DNA of 64,000 bases from positions 2,791,001 through 2,855,000 of the forward strand of contig JBBDHG010000124.1 in NCBI GenBank assembly GCA_037951165.1, read 5' to 3'. Below are positions 20,523 to 33,895 of this stretch, piece after piece (position 1 is the first letter of the stretch; each line of letters begins with the position of its first letter). Source of the stretch: Lophius americanus. Taxonomy: Eukaryota > Chordata > Actinopteri > Lophiiformes > Lophiidae. Under the pieces are notes generated by a model. That model worked only from the letters and a program-made list of their open reading frames with translations. It did no database searches and was not told the DNA's origin. A program made the translations under genes and the position numbers.

Positions 20523-22208
20523 CATTTCTCATCCCGGCCGCTTCACACTCGGCTTTAAATCATCACAGTGCGAGCTAGAGGTCAGTATTTGAATGTGCCA
20601 ATAGCACCACATCATCCGAAAAAAGCAGAGACGGGACCCTAAGACCACTGAACCCGAGACCCTCCGCCACTTGGCTACGCCTAGAAATTCTGTCCATAAA
20701 AATTTGATGACCACATAATGTTGCAGAGGCGTGTCAGCCATGACAGCCATACAACATCCAGAGCTTTCAGATACTCAGGGCGGATCTCATCCACCCCCGG
20801 GACGTTGCCACCGCGGAGTTGTATAACAGCCGCAGCAACCTCAGCCCCAGTGAACAGTGGATCCACCTCCAAGTCATTCCGCTCTGGTTCCTCCTGGGAA
20901 TACCTGTTGGTGGGATTGAGGAGATGCCCAGAGTATTCCTTCCACCGCCCGACAACTTTCTCAGTTGAGTTCAGCAAATACCCATCCAGCCCGTCAACAG
21001 AGTGGAAACAATGACCACTTTCCCCACCTGAGACGCCGGACAGTTTACCAGAATTTCCTCTAGGCCGACCGAAATTCTTCTTCCATGGTGTCAGCAAACT
21101 TCTCCCACGATCGGGTTTTTGTCTCTGTGACTACCACAGCGACGTGTCGCTTGGCCTGCCGGTAGCTGTCAGCTGCTTCAGAAGTCGATCAATGATCTGC
21201 GACCTAGGGTGTCCTGGTGCCAAATGCACTGGTGGACACCCTTTTGTTTGAACATGGTGTTTGCTATGGACAAACTGTGACTAGTACAGAAGTCCAATAA
21301 CTGAACACCACTAGGGTTCAGATCAGGCAGGCCAGTCCTCCCAATTCCGCCACTCCAGGTCTCACTGTCATTGCCCACGTATGCATTCAAGTCTCACAGT
21401 AGGACAATGGAGTCCCCAGTTGGGGTGCTTTCCAGCACCCGCTCCAAGGACTCCAGAAAAGGTTGGTTCTCTGAACTGCTGTTTGGCGCATAAGCGTACA
21501 CAACAGTCAGGACCCGTTACCCAACCCGAATGCGCAGGGAAGCAATCCTTTCATCCACTGGGGTAAACCCCAATACATGGGCAGAGAGCTTCTCTTCCGC
21601 CTCTCAACTGAAGCAACTCCAGCATAGTAGAGGGTGCAGGTTGGTCCCCCATCGAGAAGGCAGGTTCCAGAGCCATGGCTGTGTGTAGAGGCGAGCCCGA
21701 CTATATCTAGTCTGTGCCTCTCAACCTCTCGCACAAGCTCAGGCTCCTTCTCCATCAGTGACGTAACATTCCATGAACCCATCGTCAGCTTTTCTAGCCG
21801 GGGATTGGACCGCCAAGGCCGCTGCCTTTTCCTACTGCCCGATCCACAATGCACCGAACCCCTGCGGATTCCTCCGTGGGTGTTGGGCCCATCGGAGGAC
21901 GGACCGATGTCCATGCTTTGGGCTAAACCCGACCGAGCCCCATGGGTGAAGGCCTGGCCACCAGACGCTCGCTGGCGGGCGGGCCTCTACTCCGGGCCTG
22001 GCTCCAGGGTGGGGCCCCGGTAACCCTCCGGGCAAAGTACTTCAGTCCTTGATTTTTCCTCTCATCAGGGGTCTTGACCGCTCTTTGTCTGACCCTTCCA
22101 TTAGGACCTCTTTGCCATGGGAGACCCTACCAGGGGCAAATTGCCCCAGACAACACAGCTCCTAGGTACTCAAACCCCTCCACCACGATAAGGCGGCGGT
22201 TGTCGAAG
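20523..22208 (-). mobile_element. Decayed non-LTR retrotransposon (unit 2)
   Basis: Same insertion and same internal deletions as at 7165-8850. A few private changes are visible, for example TTTCCTCTAGG near 21056 where the other units have TTTCTTCTAGG. Confidence 0.8.
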
Positions 22209-23233
22209 GGGTCATAACTGAATTTAACTGAGAATAATCTGATTTACAATTTCACCGAAGACCTAAGACAGACATTCTAATACTATATTTAGTTTTACTT
22301 AAAGACACTTTTAAATAAATTGGTTTGAAATACAAATCAATATGAATTCCAAAGGTATTCTTTTTTGAGCACTTAAAAGCAGCCACCAATGTCCACCATA
22401 AGCCGCATTGTAAGAGACAAAACAAGACTTTAATATAGAAAACAGGATGATAATGGTGATGATAAGGCGCTGAATCTGGTAGTTTCTATTTCACTATGCT
22501 GTTGCTGCTGCTGCTGATGGTTTTTTCTGTGCTATCGGAAAGTGCTAAATTTTCGACATTGTATTTTTTAGTCTCAGATTTATTGTAAAAAACAATTATG
22601 CAAAGGACCGTTATAAGACATCACTTTTTTGACTTGTAAAAATTGTCTTGGTTTTATGATAAATAGTTTAAGTAGAAACGTTCATGTCAATGATGTTTCG
22701 CATGAAAAACAATCCAAAGGAATAATTTTATCTCAAAGAAAGGAATTCATTATTGTGTTTGTTGAGGTGAACTTCAGACTGTGAGCTTTATTTTCATGAG
22801 ACAATGAAGAATATAATAATCCCATGTATACCTCTTCACTCTTTAATTTTGGCCAATACATTATTTGCATATGAACTGCATAATTAAAAAAGAGCAATTT
22901 AGGGAATATAATTTAGTGATATCCAAGGTGAATAATCTGAAATTATGATTCATCTATCCAATAAGACATATAATACATCAAATTGAATTGTTATTACCAC
23001 TGAACTACGGCTAGCAAAAAAAAGAAAAGAAAAAAGTGCCTACTCCTCCGTCTGCTGTTGAAAACCTTTTTCACTGTAATTCTCTGATCCACCTAATGTA
23101 AGGCGGTTTATAGCTTAAGGGTGCCACAGAGTGTTCAGTATGACTATTTTCATGTCTGTATGTTAGGTAGAACACCCGGTCCTCACATTGTGGGTCTTTT
23201 TCTCCTGGTCCTCATAAAGAGTTATGTACAAGA

Positions 23234-23234
<1 letters not shown>

Positions 23235-23315
<81 letters not shown>
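23235..23315. repeat. (GT)n microsatellite 1, unit 2
   Basis: About 40 uninterrupted GT units, the longest of the five. Confidence 0.98.
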
Positions 23316-23318
<3 letters not shown>

Positions 23319-23351
23319 TGTGCGTTTGTGAGTGTTTGTATAAGAGAGAGA

Positions 23352-23527
23352 GATAAGATAAACCTTTATTAGTCCCACAATGGGGAAATTGCAGGATTAC
23401 GGCAGCAAGAGCATTTTACAGAATACAGAATAACAGAGCAACATTGTGTAAAATTAAATTAAATTAAATGTGCAGTAGTGGACATGTTGGGTAGTGTATT
23501 GTCCCATAGTGCAAAGTGCAAGTGAGG

Positions 23528-23573
<46 letters not shown>

Positions 23574-23712
23574 TTTTACTAGCAGTGCTGGCTAAAAAGC
23601 CTGACTGCTGCAGGAAGGAAAGATCAGCAATATTGCTCCTTCACACACTTGGGGTGAAGGAGCCTGTCGCTGAAGGAGCTCTCCAGTGCAGAGATGGTGT
23701 CCTGCATGGTGA
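23352..23712. repeat. Dispersed repeat with microsatellite 2 (unit 2)
   Basis: Same repeat. The internal GT tract is 23531-23570, about 20 units. Confidence 0.6.
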
Positions 23713-24136
23713 TGGTTATGCACTCGGTGCATAACCATGGGCCACTGTATTGAATACCTGTGCGGACGATGTGGACTCCAACAATTAACCTCCCAGTGGT
23801 TCACATCTCAGATCTTAATGCTGACCTTCTCATGGGGGGTCTTACCCTCCATTTTTATTTAATTTATTTTTTTTATTATTTTGCTTAATCATAAGTATGA
23901 GCATCCCATCTCTTGACTTTAACATATTGCAACCACCCACAGATATGTAGGGTTAGGGTTCACTCTATAATCTGTCTGATCCACTCTGGAGAACAGGAAA
24001 AAGGCAGGTAGGAGTTCAGACATGTAGAAATACTGCGACTGTTGTTTTTCACGCACAGAATCTACAATCTGGTATAAATAAAGAAACTTAGAAAAGACTA
24101 ACCTGGTCTGGCAGGTCTCAGTAGTTTCCGAGCCCT

Positions 24137-24502
24137 CACCTCTGCTCCTGTGGAGCACAACTGGACCACATGAATGTTGGAGTCAGATAGAAGCACATCT
24201 GACTGACTGTGTGTGTTCAAACAAAGAGCTTCAATACTGACCTGGAGCCTTTTCTTCAGCTGGAGCTGCAGAGGGAACCACAACAAGAACAGCATGTTAG
24301 AGAAGAGTTCTTCAGAACATGGATTCTAGTGTGTGTATGAATGATCTGAGCTGCAAAGGCAGCACAGAGGAGGATGGAGAGGACCAACCACCATCATCAC
24401 CAATGGTGATGATCTACAGATTGTTCTCTGTGCAGGAAACAGACCTGGCAGTAAAGAAACAGAGATGGCAGAACCATGATCTTCACTGCAGGAGAAGGAG
24501 CA
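24137..24502 (-). pseudogene. Truncated inverted lectin gene copy (unit 2)
   Basis: Same fragment and same lesions as 10775-11140. Within the former exon 2 acceptor region it reads TTGTTCTCTGTG where unit 1 has TTGTTCTTTGTG. Confidence 0.85.
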
Positions 24503-24734
24503 CATGGCGTTACACAATCCTGAGCAGGCGGTTGGACTCTGTTTGCACAGAGGAATATTTAGCAAGAAGATAGTTTCTTCTTTGAGGAGAAAAAATTTTA
24601 AAGAGAGAATATCTCCTCAAGAATTATCAAAATTCTACAAGAATACATGAATAAATTTGCAATTTAAAATAGAATCAGAATCAGAATGCCTTTATTGTCA
24701 TAGCATGTGCCACATACGAAGAAATGATGGTATC

Positions 24735-24855
24735 TCGGTCCTGGTCCTCTCCATCCTCCTCTGTGCTGCCTTTGCAGGTCAGATCATTCAGACACACACT
24801 AGAATCCATGTTCTCAGGAGCTCTTCTCTAACATGCTGTTCTTGTTGTGGTTCCT
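24735..24855 (+). pseudogene. Truncated direct copy of lectin exon 2 (unit 2)
   Basis: Same fragment and same breakpoints as at 11374-11493. Confidence 0.85.
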
Positions 24856-25545
24856 TAACAAGTCAGGTCTTCATGTTTCTTTTAACAGGGAGTTCCCAAG
24901 GTGCTTTTCTTGTGCTAAATATTAGAAATGACCATCCCTATATCAGAACACAAAACTGTGATCCAGTAACAACTTTTTCATCATCTTCCTCGTTGGTCTT
25001 TCGAGGTCAAGCTTTTCTTCATCGTCTTTTCTACCTCTGTCTGTCATACCAGTGTTTGGTTTTTCCATTCCAGGCTAATGTACAAATACTGGGCCCCACT
25101 ATCTGGAGAACACTACAACAATGGTTATGCATTTCTTTACACATGAAAAATAGAATCCAACTATCACAAATTGAAATTGTCAGCACAAAATGTCCACTTA
25201 GTTATTCGGGCAAGTTCCAACTGAATTTACTGGTGTTGATTGAACTAAGTTGATCAAATTAAACCCAAGTTAATTCATCAAGGTTGATTCCATTTAGTAA
25301 TTTACTTACAACTTATTTGTTAATATTAGTTTCCAAGTTAATTTATTAATATTGACATACTGGTGTTGATTCCAATTAGTTACTTGGTATTGGTCCACCG
25401 AAATGGACAATATCTAGAGATGTAGGAAAGGGGTAGAGGTAACACAGGTGGAGGGTTTCATCATCTTGAACCTGAACTCAAAAAAAAAAAACTCAACCTC
25501 TTGCTGTGAGATTTCTGGGAAGCACTTTAGAGGGTGGGAAATCTC

Positions 25546-25834
25546 AAACTGTGAGTAAGCAGACTGGATAGGTAGAGTGGAGCAACCAGAAAGGACAGAA
25601 CGGATTGAGTCAATTTGCGAATTGAAGAAAGCCATGAAATTATTACAGTGCTCTTCTGTAATTTCTGGGACTTAGAATTTCCAGGACTGGTTTTGATAAT
25701 GTTCAAGTAGAACAGTGATTGAGCCTCTCTAAGCGACTTTGAGTAGACTATTTGGTGTTCCCGAAACGCTAGCTTGTGGACAGTAAGACCTGAAGCCTTG
25801 TAACACTGCTCAAGGACACGCCCAGCTGCCTTCT
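25546..25834 (-). mobile_element. L2-type retrotransposon scrap (unit 2)
   Basis: Same scrap. Here the frame stays open upstream (KAAGRVLEQCYKASG) because of a private CTCGAG sequence near 25832. Confidence 0.6.
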
Positions 25835-28800
25835 CGAGCAATCACACCAATAAACTCTAGATGAGTTTCCTGATAATAGCATTTACAGTCAGCTCTTGAT
25901 AAGAGTCAAGGACACAATAAGTCTCTGAAGTCTCTGCAGCTGACCCAGAATGCTGAACAGAACACTTAAGGCCTAAGCTAGCTCTTAGCTATGCTGCTAT
26001 AAGCTCAGAATGCTAGGTGGACTTCCCATGATGCTCTCTTCCTTCAGTTCTGAAGGTGTTCTGAATAAAGCTTTCATTGTGGAATGTTGGCATTTAAATA
26101 AAAGGGACTCAACAGACTTACAGACTTTCAACCCGTCTGACCAACTCTTTTGCAAACGTCAGATTTTTCTCAGCCTGTTGTTCACGGACCTCAGACCCTT
26201 AACTATAATACTCCTGACCCAATCCTCACATGGGAACACCTCCAGAACTTAACTTACAGGTTTTCAGTTTTCAGCACTTTTTCTGAACCGCTCCCAACAG
26301 AATCACTGAATACTCTTTCATACTATATCCTCACCCCAGCCTTCCTCCTCACCCCCACCTCACTGGCCTGGTGACTCTTCAAGAAGAAGAATAGACGTAC
26401 CCAAACCATAAGCTTAACCCTCGACCAAAGGGATCCTTTTCCTGACTCAGACTTAAACCGCATTGATCTAATTATAGCCCTTAAAAAGTCGGGGAAATAT
26501 AATCGGCGGTCGCTGTTGCTGTCGGGGACGACTGCGTAGGTCTAGTTTCTGAAGGTGTTGGACCACATCAGATCTGATGGCTCTCAGACTCTCGTGTGAC
26601 GGCAGCTCACCCTCATGTCCACACAACCAGTGTTGGTGTTTTGGCGCCGACACAGACGGTCCCGTCTCTCCACATGGAGTCTTATTTTGATGACCATCAG
26701 TAACGATGTTGCCGTGATTGTTACGACAGTGAAACATATTTCCGGATGATTTATGAGACGTGTTGTTTCCTGGACTGAAGATTGGACAGAAGACGTGTTT
26801 GGATCATTTACTGACAGAGATAATAGGGACGTGATCACATGACAAACTTTAACCATTTATTAAACATCATATCAACAGAGTTTCTTTCAAATCCCTCAAG
26901 TTTACTGATTAACAGCATCTTTATCATCCTTTACAGGTATGCATCTCATCATCAGCGGAAATAACTGGACCTGTTTTTATTATTATATACAGACAGAGAA
27001 CAGTATAATTGTGACATAGAAGTACTGATTTATGGACACAGAATTATATCCCAAATACAGGTAAATGTTTTACAGGAATATAAATCAGTTTATTCTTCTT
27101 GTCACTCTGTTTCGAAATCAGAACAACTTTAAACTTTTAACCCTATTTGGTCCTGCTCAGTTGTTTGGTTGAATACTTTTTGAGTTGCTATTTCTTATTG
27201 AAAAATGTGATTGAACCTGTTTATAATATGATGCAGTGGCAGAATGTTTATGATAAAGAGAAAGGGGCCAAGGATGGAGCTCTGGGGGTCACCACAGGTC
27301 AAAGGGGCCACCGAGGAGAAGGCGTTAACCACGGCTACTGAGAAAGTCTGACTCCATAAGTAGGATTTCTTTTGTTATATTAACGCTCACTAAACACGAT
27401 TATGTAACTTCATACATCCAAAACAGAATAATAACCCTCAAACAAAAAGTTGAGATAATCTAATTAAAATCACAATATTTTCCACTGAAATACAAAATCC
27501 CATCATGAAAAAGTGTAATAAGTCAGATTCTTTTTTTTACTGTTTAAAAGCAAGTTTGACCAAACTATTTGTGGGTTAAGGTTAATTTAGATGTCTGAAA
27601 TTAATTAAATTGATTAATTCCCCAAAGAATGAAAATTTGAAAATGAATATTTTTCTTGGTGAGGACGTTAAAGAGCTAAGATTATTTTAAATGAAGGTTC
27701 AGCTAATCTCTTTCATCAGATCTGTGAACCAAAATCAAATAATTTAATCACATTATTAAGGTAAAAGATAACGAAACCATGGATCGAGTAAATGAGACTC
27801 ATCTCTTAAAACATTACGATTATAATTATTATGAGTTTCCAGCTAACTCAACTGACACACAACAATGCAACAAAATTCAATTTGTTTTCACGAACTTAAC
27901 TGTTTATTCTGCTCTACATGAAATAATTTAGGGAAAATGTAATGTTTTAACTGTTGTGATCAAGCAATTCACTCCAAATTATTAAGTTGCATCAGATCAA
28001 TCCATTTTTGTGGGTTCAAGAAGTCTTAATTTGAAATAATACCCGTTAAAGGGAGCGTCGTCTAAAAAACTAACATAAATATTAGGTATTCATTGATCCG
28101 TGTGTACGTTTGTTGAATTAAACTAAAAAAGTTCAATTTTTGAGGGTGGAAATGTTACCTATAGCAGCAAACCACCTGTCTTCACACGACGATTCAAATG
28201 TTGCCATTTTCTGGGGAAAGATCCTGATTGGTCCTCAGAAGAGCACGACATCATCATCATCATTTTCTCTGAATAAATCCCAAAACACAACAATCATTTA
28301 TCTTTCTGTAAACGCTTATCCTAGTGGTGTTCTGGGGGACGAGGGGGGGGCAAATCCCAGCTGACATTGGGTGAGATCACCTACATTCACATCAATGCGT
28401 GACTTCACACCCCATCATTTTTGCTGGTTTGCTAGTTTTGCGTATTGTTGTTTTGCATTCGTACGTCAATGTCGTGAAAATGATCCTGTGTGGTTGGGGG
28501 GCAGTTTCACAATTATTGCGTTTTGCTCATTTACACACTGATGAAAACAGTATCCTTTCAAATGTTTGATTTTCAGGCCCCTAAAACGCTGTTGTCTTCT
28601 AAAGATGAGGTCAAAACTAAACAGACATCTAAAACAACTGCTGTGTAATGTCTCCCCTGACGGTCACCAGTTCCTACACAGGTTCTTGGACTGTGGATGG
28701 ATGTTGCAGAACCTGAAGGGAACCCACTCAAAACATTGGAGAAGATGGAGACCCCAAACAGATGGTCCGAGGTTCTCATCTGGATTTGAACCCAGAACTT

Positions 28801-29706
28801 TCTCATTGTGATGCAACGATGTAATGAATACTTAAAAGTGTAGATTTGGAAGAACGTGTCCTGCTGACATGGGTTCATGTCAGAGTCAGATGATCAGGAG
28901 ACAATCATTTTTTTTTACAGGATTCTGTCTTACTTTTCTCTTGATCTTAAACTCAGTCTTAAATTAGCAGGATTTAGAGGTGATCAACGTGTCTGAGCTT
29001 CATCTCCTCCAAACATCTCCTGTTCGATCTTTGGCTCATGTCCCACTCCTCCAGCAGGTCTCATGAAGATCCATCCAGTAGTTTGTGTCTGATCCTGCTA
29101 ACACACACAAAAAAACAAACAAACAAACAAACTTCCCTGATGGAGCTAATGAAGTCCTTCTCTTCAAGTCACAATTTTATTGCTCCCAGAATGCTTTGCA
29201 GCTTACAGCATGCCATTGTAGTGGCGCTGATAAACCAGAATACTGTACAGGTTTTACTGTAAATGATAATGGTAATAAAACGTTTACAGTGTAGAGACAG
29301 AAACCAAAGGCCTTCTATTACACTGTAAACTTTAACAAGTTGACTTTACTGGAAATGAATTGGAGAAATAAGTAAAGTTGATCATTCCTTTAAGGTTGAA
29401 CAAACTGTATTAAGTTTTAACTCGGTCACCATGGTGACCGAGGATAATTGAGTTTGCTTCAGTTGGTTCTGGGTGGATGTTTGCCTCATCATCAAACTTC
29501 ATCACCACAGAAGAAGAAGGAATCAAACATCTTATGTTGATTCTGTCAATAATAATAATAATAATTGGTGTTTCATTCTCTCATTATCCTCGCTAAATGT
29601 GGGGGTAGTGGTTGACATCCTCTATGAAGCAAGATGTTCTGCTCCACAGGGTTCTTCTCAGTGAGGTCAATGAGGGCAGCATCATCAGCAGATAAAAGAT
29701 CTCAGA

Positions 29707-29889
29707 TCAGTTGCTCCGCATCTTTGTTTGAGTTTGGTACCGGATGTAGACGCCGTCTCTGACTTCAGCATCTCCAGTGGTCTTCTGGAGCGTCATGATG
29801 AAGAAGATGGTGAGAAGAGCTGGAGCGAGGACACAGACCAGTTTGACTTCATTGACTGGTAGCTGATCCACAGAAGATTCTGTTATTGT
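29707..29889 (-). other. Cryptic membrane-segment frame (unit 3)
   Basis: Open copy of the unit 1 frame at 2976-3158, without visible change. Confidence 0.3.
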
Positions 29890-30095
29890 TCATGATTCTG
29901 GTGTCATTAGTTCAGGAGACATAAAAGCAGCCCGGTGTCAGTTTTCAACAATCAACCTGATCTGGAACCAAACCAACCAGGCAGTGGTTCATGAAGACTG
30001 TCAGGAAAACAGGTCAGAGTCCAGGGTTACACAGTGAAATCATCTTCCCCAGCATGTTGCAGAATCGGGCCAACATCAGTTGATACTGCCGCCCA

Positions 30096-30144
30096 CACGC
30101 CCACGTGGGCGTGACTCAGCGCGGTTCAGGTGTGTGTATATAAA
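30096..30144 (+). promoter_or_regulatory. Core promoter of lectin gene 3
   Basis: Palindrome 30096-30113, overlapping AP-1 site, and TATATAAA at 30137-30144. Noncoding exon 1 is about 30167-30220. Confidence 0.75.
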
Positions 30145-30332
30145 GAGCAGAGCGGCGTCCAGTCGTCACTTAAACCCTCAGCAGAAACCTGAACATCATC
30201 TCCTCACCTTTACCTGACAGGTAAGACACCTGCTGGCTCCTCCTCCTGCAGTGAAGATCATGGTTCTGCTGTCTCTGTTTCTTTACTGCCAGGTCTGTTT
30301 CCTCCACAGAGAACAATCTGTAGATCATCACC

Positions 30333-33184
30333 ATGAAGACGGTCCTGGTCCTCTCCATCCTCCTCTGTGCTGCCTTTGCAGGTCAGATCATTCAGACGCA
30401 CATTAGGATCCATGTTCTCAGGAGCTCTTCTCTAACATGCTGTTCTTGTTGTGGTTCCCTCTGCAGCTCCAGCTGAAGAAAAAGCTCCAGGTCAGTATTG
30501 AAGCTCTTTGTTTGAACACACACAGTCAGTCAGACGTGCTTCTATCTGACTCCAACATTCATGTGGTCCTTCCACAGGAGCAGCAGTGGAGGTTGTGAAA
30601 GAAGAAGTGGCTGCTGCACCAGGTGAGTCTCTTCTCTGAAGGTCCTTCAGGTGATGTCAGGATGGAGATTCTCTGCACACAGAGAGACTTTTGAGCCTAA
30701 AATAAACCCAGTTGTGGTTAAAATGTTAATCTCTGGAGGCTGTGAAGTGCAGCTCTATGAATGCAGGTGGATTTGATCGTTGGGGGAGCAGGGACGGCCA
30801 GGTTGGCTGTTTGACCTGCAGGACTGATGACATCATTCTGTGCTGCGGCCTAATCTGCTCATGCTAATGAGTTCCTGTTAGCATGATGTCATAGCTTGAG
30901 GTCTGATGAAGCTGTTTGTGTTTCAGAGATGGAGAACATGATGATGGAGACAGAAGATGTGAAAGAAGTTCTGCCAGAAGATTCTGTTCCTGTTCTTGGA
31001 GACGGTAATCAGACAGGACTTTTATATAAAACGTGTTTATTTAGACTCACATCTAGACATATGAGGAAAGTTACTGTGGTATCCTTAACCACTGTTAAAG
31101 AAACTTAATGCATTTTCCCTGAAAAACAAAAAAGTTGACAGAGACAAAATTCAAGTGCAATTTGACTAATCTCATTTTCACCAATATCTTAGGTCTTTAT
31201 TTCCAACTCCTACTAGTGTTTCGCTCCTTCAGAGCAGGAGGACCATCAGGGTATTTCTGCAGGTGTCTGCAAGTTACTCCTCTCTCTCTTCTGTCTCTCT
31301 GCAGCTCGCAATAACTTCTGTCCAGACCACTGGACCCGCCAAGGCTCTCGCTGCTACGTCTTCGTCAGTAGTAGCTTGAGCTGGTACAAAGCTAAGGTAT
31401 TGATACGCTAACACCTCTATGCTAAGCTAACACTTGTTCTATAACACGGAGGCTTAGAGACTCTGGATGGTGATGGTTTCTGTTGGTAGGTCAGGAACTC
31501 AACACACTTCCATGTAGAGGACGAAGGTGAAGACTTGAAATGTTACAAAGACGCCTCTGTGCTTCCTCTGTCCAACAGGAGCACTGCCAAATCCTGGGAG
31601 CTCACCTGGCCTCGGCCACCAACCCCAGAGAGTACGCCTTCCTCCAGCAGATGACAAAGACAGCTGGTCAGAGCATGGCATGGATGGGAGGCTTCAACGT
31701 GCAGGTATGAATGCATGAAGAAGAATCACCAGGTCCAGACCAGGTCCGGTCCAGAGACTTTCACGAGATTCCTGACACTCTTGCTCTTTGTCTCTCAGGG
31801 AACCTGGATGTGGAGCGACGGTGAAGGTTTCTATTACAACAACTGGTACTCCTCCTCCACCCCCAGCACCAACTCCTGCTTGTTCTTACGCTCCTCCTGT
31901 AAGTCCTCCTGTTAGTTTTGGTCCGATAGAGACATCGTCTTTATCCTGTTTGTTTACTCAGAGGGGAAACGACATGAAGGAAACATAATAATAATAATAC
32001 ATTTAATTTATAATGCACTTAACATGAAGACATCTTTGTCAAAGCCTGACTTTAAGTCAAGGGAACATTCACCAAACTAGTGACGGTTTTAGAAGGTGCT
32101 CTCTTTCTACATGTTTTGATATGTGATCCAGATCAGGGAGAACCAGAATCTTTTTTAATCTTCATTAACTTCAGTTTGTACAGAAAGCAGCAACCAGATT
32201 CTTCACCAAAGCCAAACAGAGAGACGTTATTCCTCCCGTTTCAGCCTCCCGTCATCGGCTTGCGGTCACTTTTAGAAATGATTTCAGAATTTTGTCGATA
32301 ACTTTTAAGGTCTGTTCTGGACTCACTCTGAAATACATCAAAGGTGATGTCCTGACTCATTACATCGAAACCTGAGGTCCTTTCAGCCGTCCTTTAATCC
32401 AGGCTAAGGACCAAGGAAGGCCAGGTCTTCTCAAGCTCTCTGGAATAATCCTGATGGGATCAGACTGTTATGATCCATAACCTCTTTTGAATCGGGTTTT
32501 AAACACATCTCTAAGAATGCACTTTAGGGGGTCTTGGTCCAAACGTTGCTGTATTTACTGAATTTAAATGTAACTGGGAGCGTTGTGAGTCAAAGGAGAC
32601 TTATTCCCCGTTTAGATGACACTTCCTCTTCTTCTTTCAGTTATTCCCCTTCGGGGTCGCCACAACGGATCCTCCCATCCTAATTTAAAGCCGGTACATT
32701 GCTAACTTATGGAACCTGGCAGTTGTTATTAATCCGGCCAATGACCAATACGGTTTGAAATCAGTTTTATGTTGCGCATGTTTACTTAGCATAGGTTTTA
32801 CGCCGGAAACAACCCTCCCCATTTATCCGGGCTTGGGTCCGGCCTTAGAAGTTCACTGGCTTCTGACCCCTCGTTGGCTTAGTTCCCCATTTAGGTGACA
32901 CCAATTAGATTGCTATCTTGTGCAGAGATGGAAATTGAAGCTTTGGAACCTCAGATCAAAAACGTACATTTCAGGCCGCCAAAATGTTGTTGTAATTAAA
33001 ATTGTCCATTTGTCATCCATGCAAATATAAAATTAGACTTTTAATAAAGGGAAGAGAGTAAAACATGAATTACTACAATTAATGATGTTTCTTTTTGTTA
33101 AATCTAATCTCAGATGGATGGGGAAACTACAACTGTAACCACGCACAAAGCTTCATCTGCTCCAAGGACCCTTTCAGCTGTTAA
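30333..33184 (+). CDS. Secreted C-type-lectin-like protein, copy 3 (spliced)
   Basis: Coding exons: 30333-30381, 30467-30490, 30578-30622, 30927-31004, 31305-31396, 31579-31704, 31799-31898, 33114-33184. Exon 2 begins at 30310 and AATAAA lies at 33363-33368. The protein is 194 residues, A-type like copy 1 (Ser171, His181) but with Ala116. Exon lengths, phases and intron borders match copy 1 exactly. The only coding difference I see from copy 1 is the codon for residue 116 (GCC here, ACC there). Confidence 0.87.
32172..32526 (+). mobile_element. L2-type fossil in the last intron (unit 3)
   Basis: Same insertion as in unit 1, with no difference noticed. Confidence 0.7.
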
Positions 33185-33895
33185 CTTGGAGCCTTGGGAA
33201 GGACCCGCCGGGATCTTTCTTCTGTTTGAATCCAAACCATCAACTTTGTTGTGTCTCAGTGATTTATTTACACTTTCTTGTTTTGTTTTCTTAAGAGTGT
33301 GAAATGATAAAATGTTAAAAAGTGAAAAGTACTTTTTGTTTGTGATTGATGATGTTTGATAAAATAAATGTTATAAGAACAGAATAATGTCAGATCTTCC
33401 TTGTGACCTGAGTGGTAATCTGAGTCATTCCAGAGGAAAGAAACCAACAGACGGATGGTTCAGGATGTAGAACTGAACAAGTTACCATTAAACTACCTGG
33501 AAGACTGGACCTTAAAAAGAGTCCATCAGAACACTTGTCACAGCTTCAGGACCTGGTTGTTACTCTAATCATCATCATGTTCAGTATTAGTTTACAGCAA
33601 CATTATCAAGTGATACATTTCATTTATGACTCTATAGTATCATTAGAAGGAAAAATATAACGCTCAGTATCATGCTGATATATTTGGATGACATGTCTTG
33701 TCTAATAACTGTTTGATTCAGTTTCTATGTGATACCCTGGGAAAGAACGTTACATGTTTTGGAAAGTGAAGTCCAATACAAACATATCATTCGCATATAC
33801 ACACAAACATGATCCTTAGTCTAACTACATAAAACTATATCATTAGCCTATACAGACACACATGATCTTTAGTCTAAAAACCACAGTTTCAAAAC

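Larger units (their letters stand above)
13370..26731 (+). repeat. Tandem array unit 2 (haplotype B)
   Basis: Second full copy, 13362 bp. It differs from unit 1 mainly by small indels (3 bp after exon 7, 8 bp in the 3' UTR), microsatellite length and scattered substitutions. B-type markers are Thr171, Gln181, GTCACTAAAACC at the predicted transcription start, and GGGAAGCACTT in the 3' part. From its start into the retrotransposon it keeps a constant 40326-bp offset to unit 5, so those two copies have no net length difference over about 7.4 kb. Confidence 0.97.
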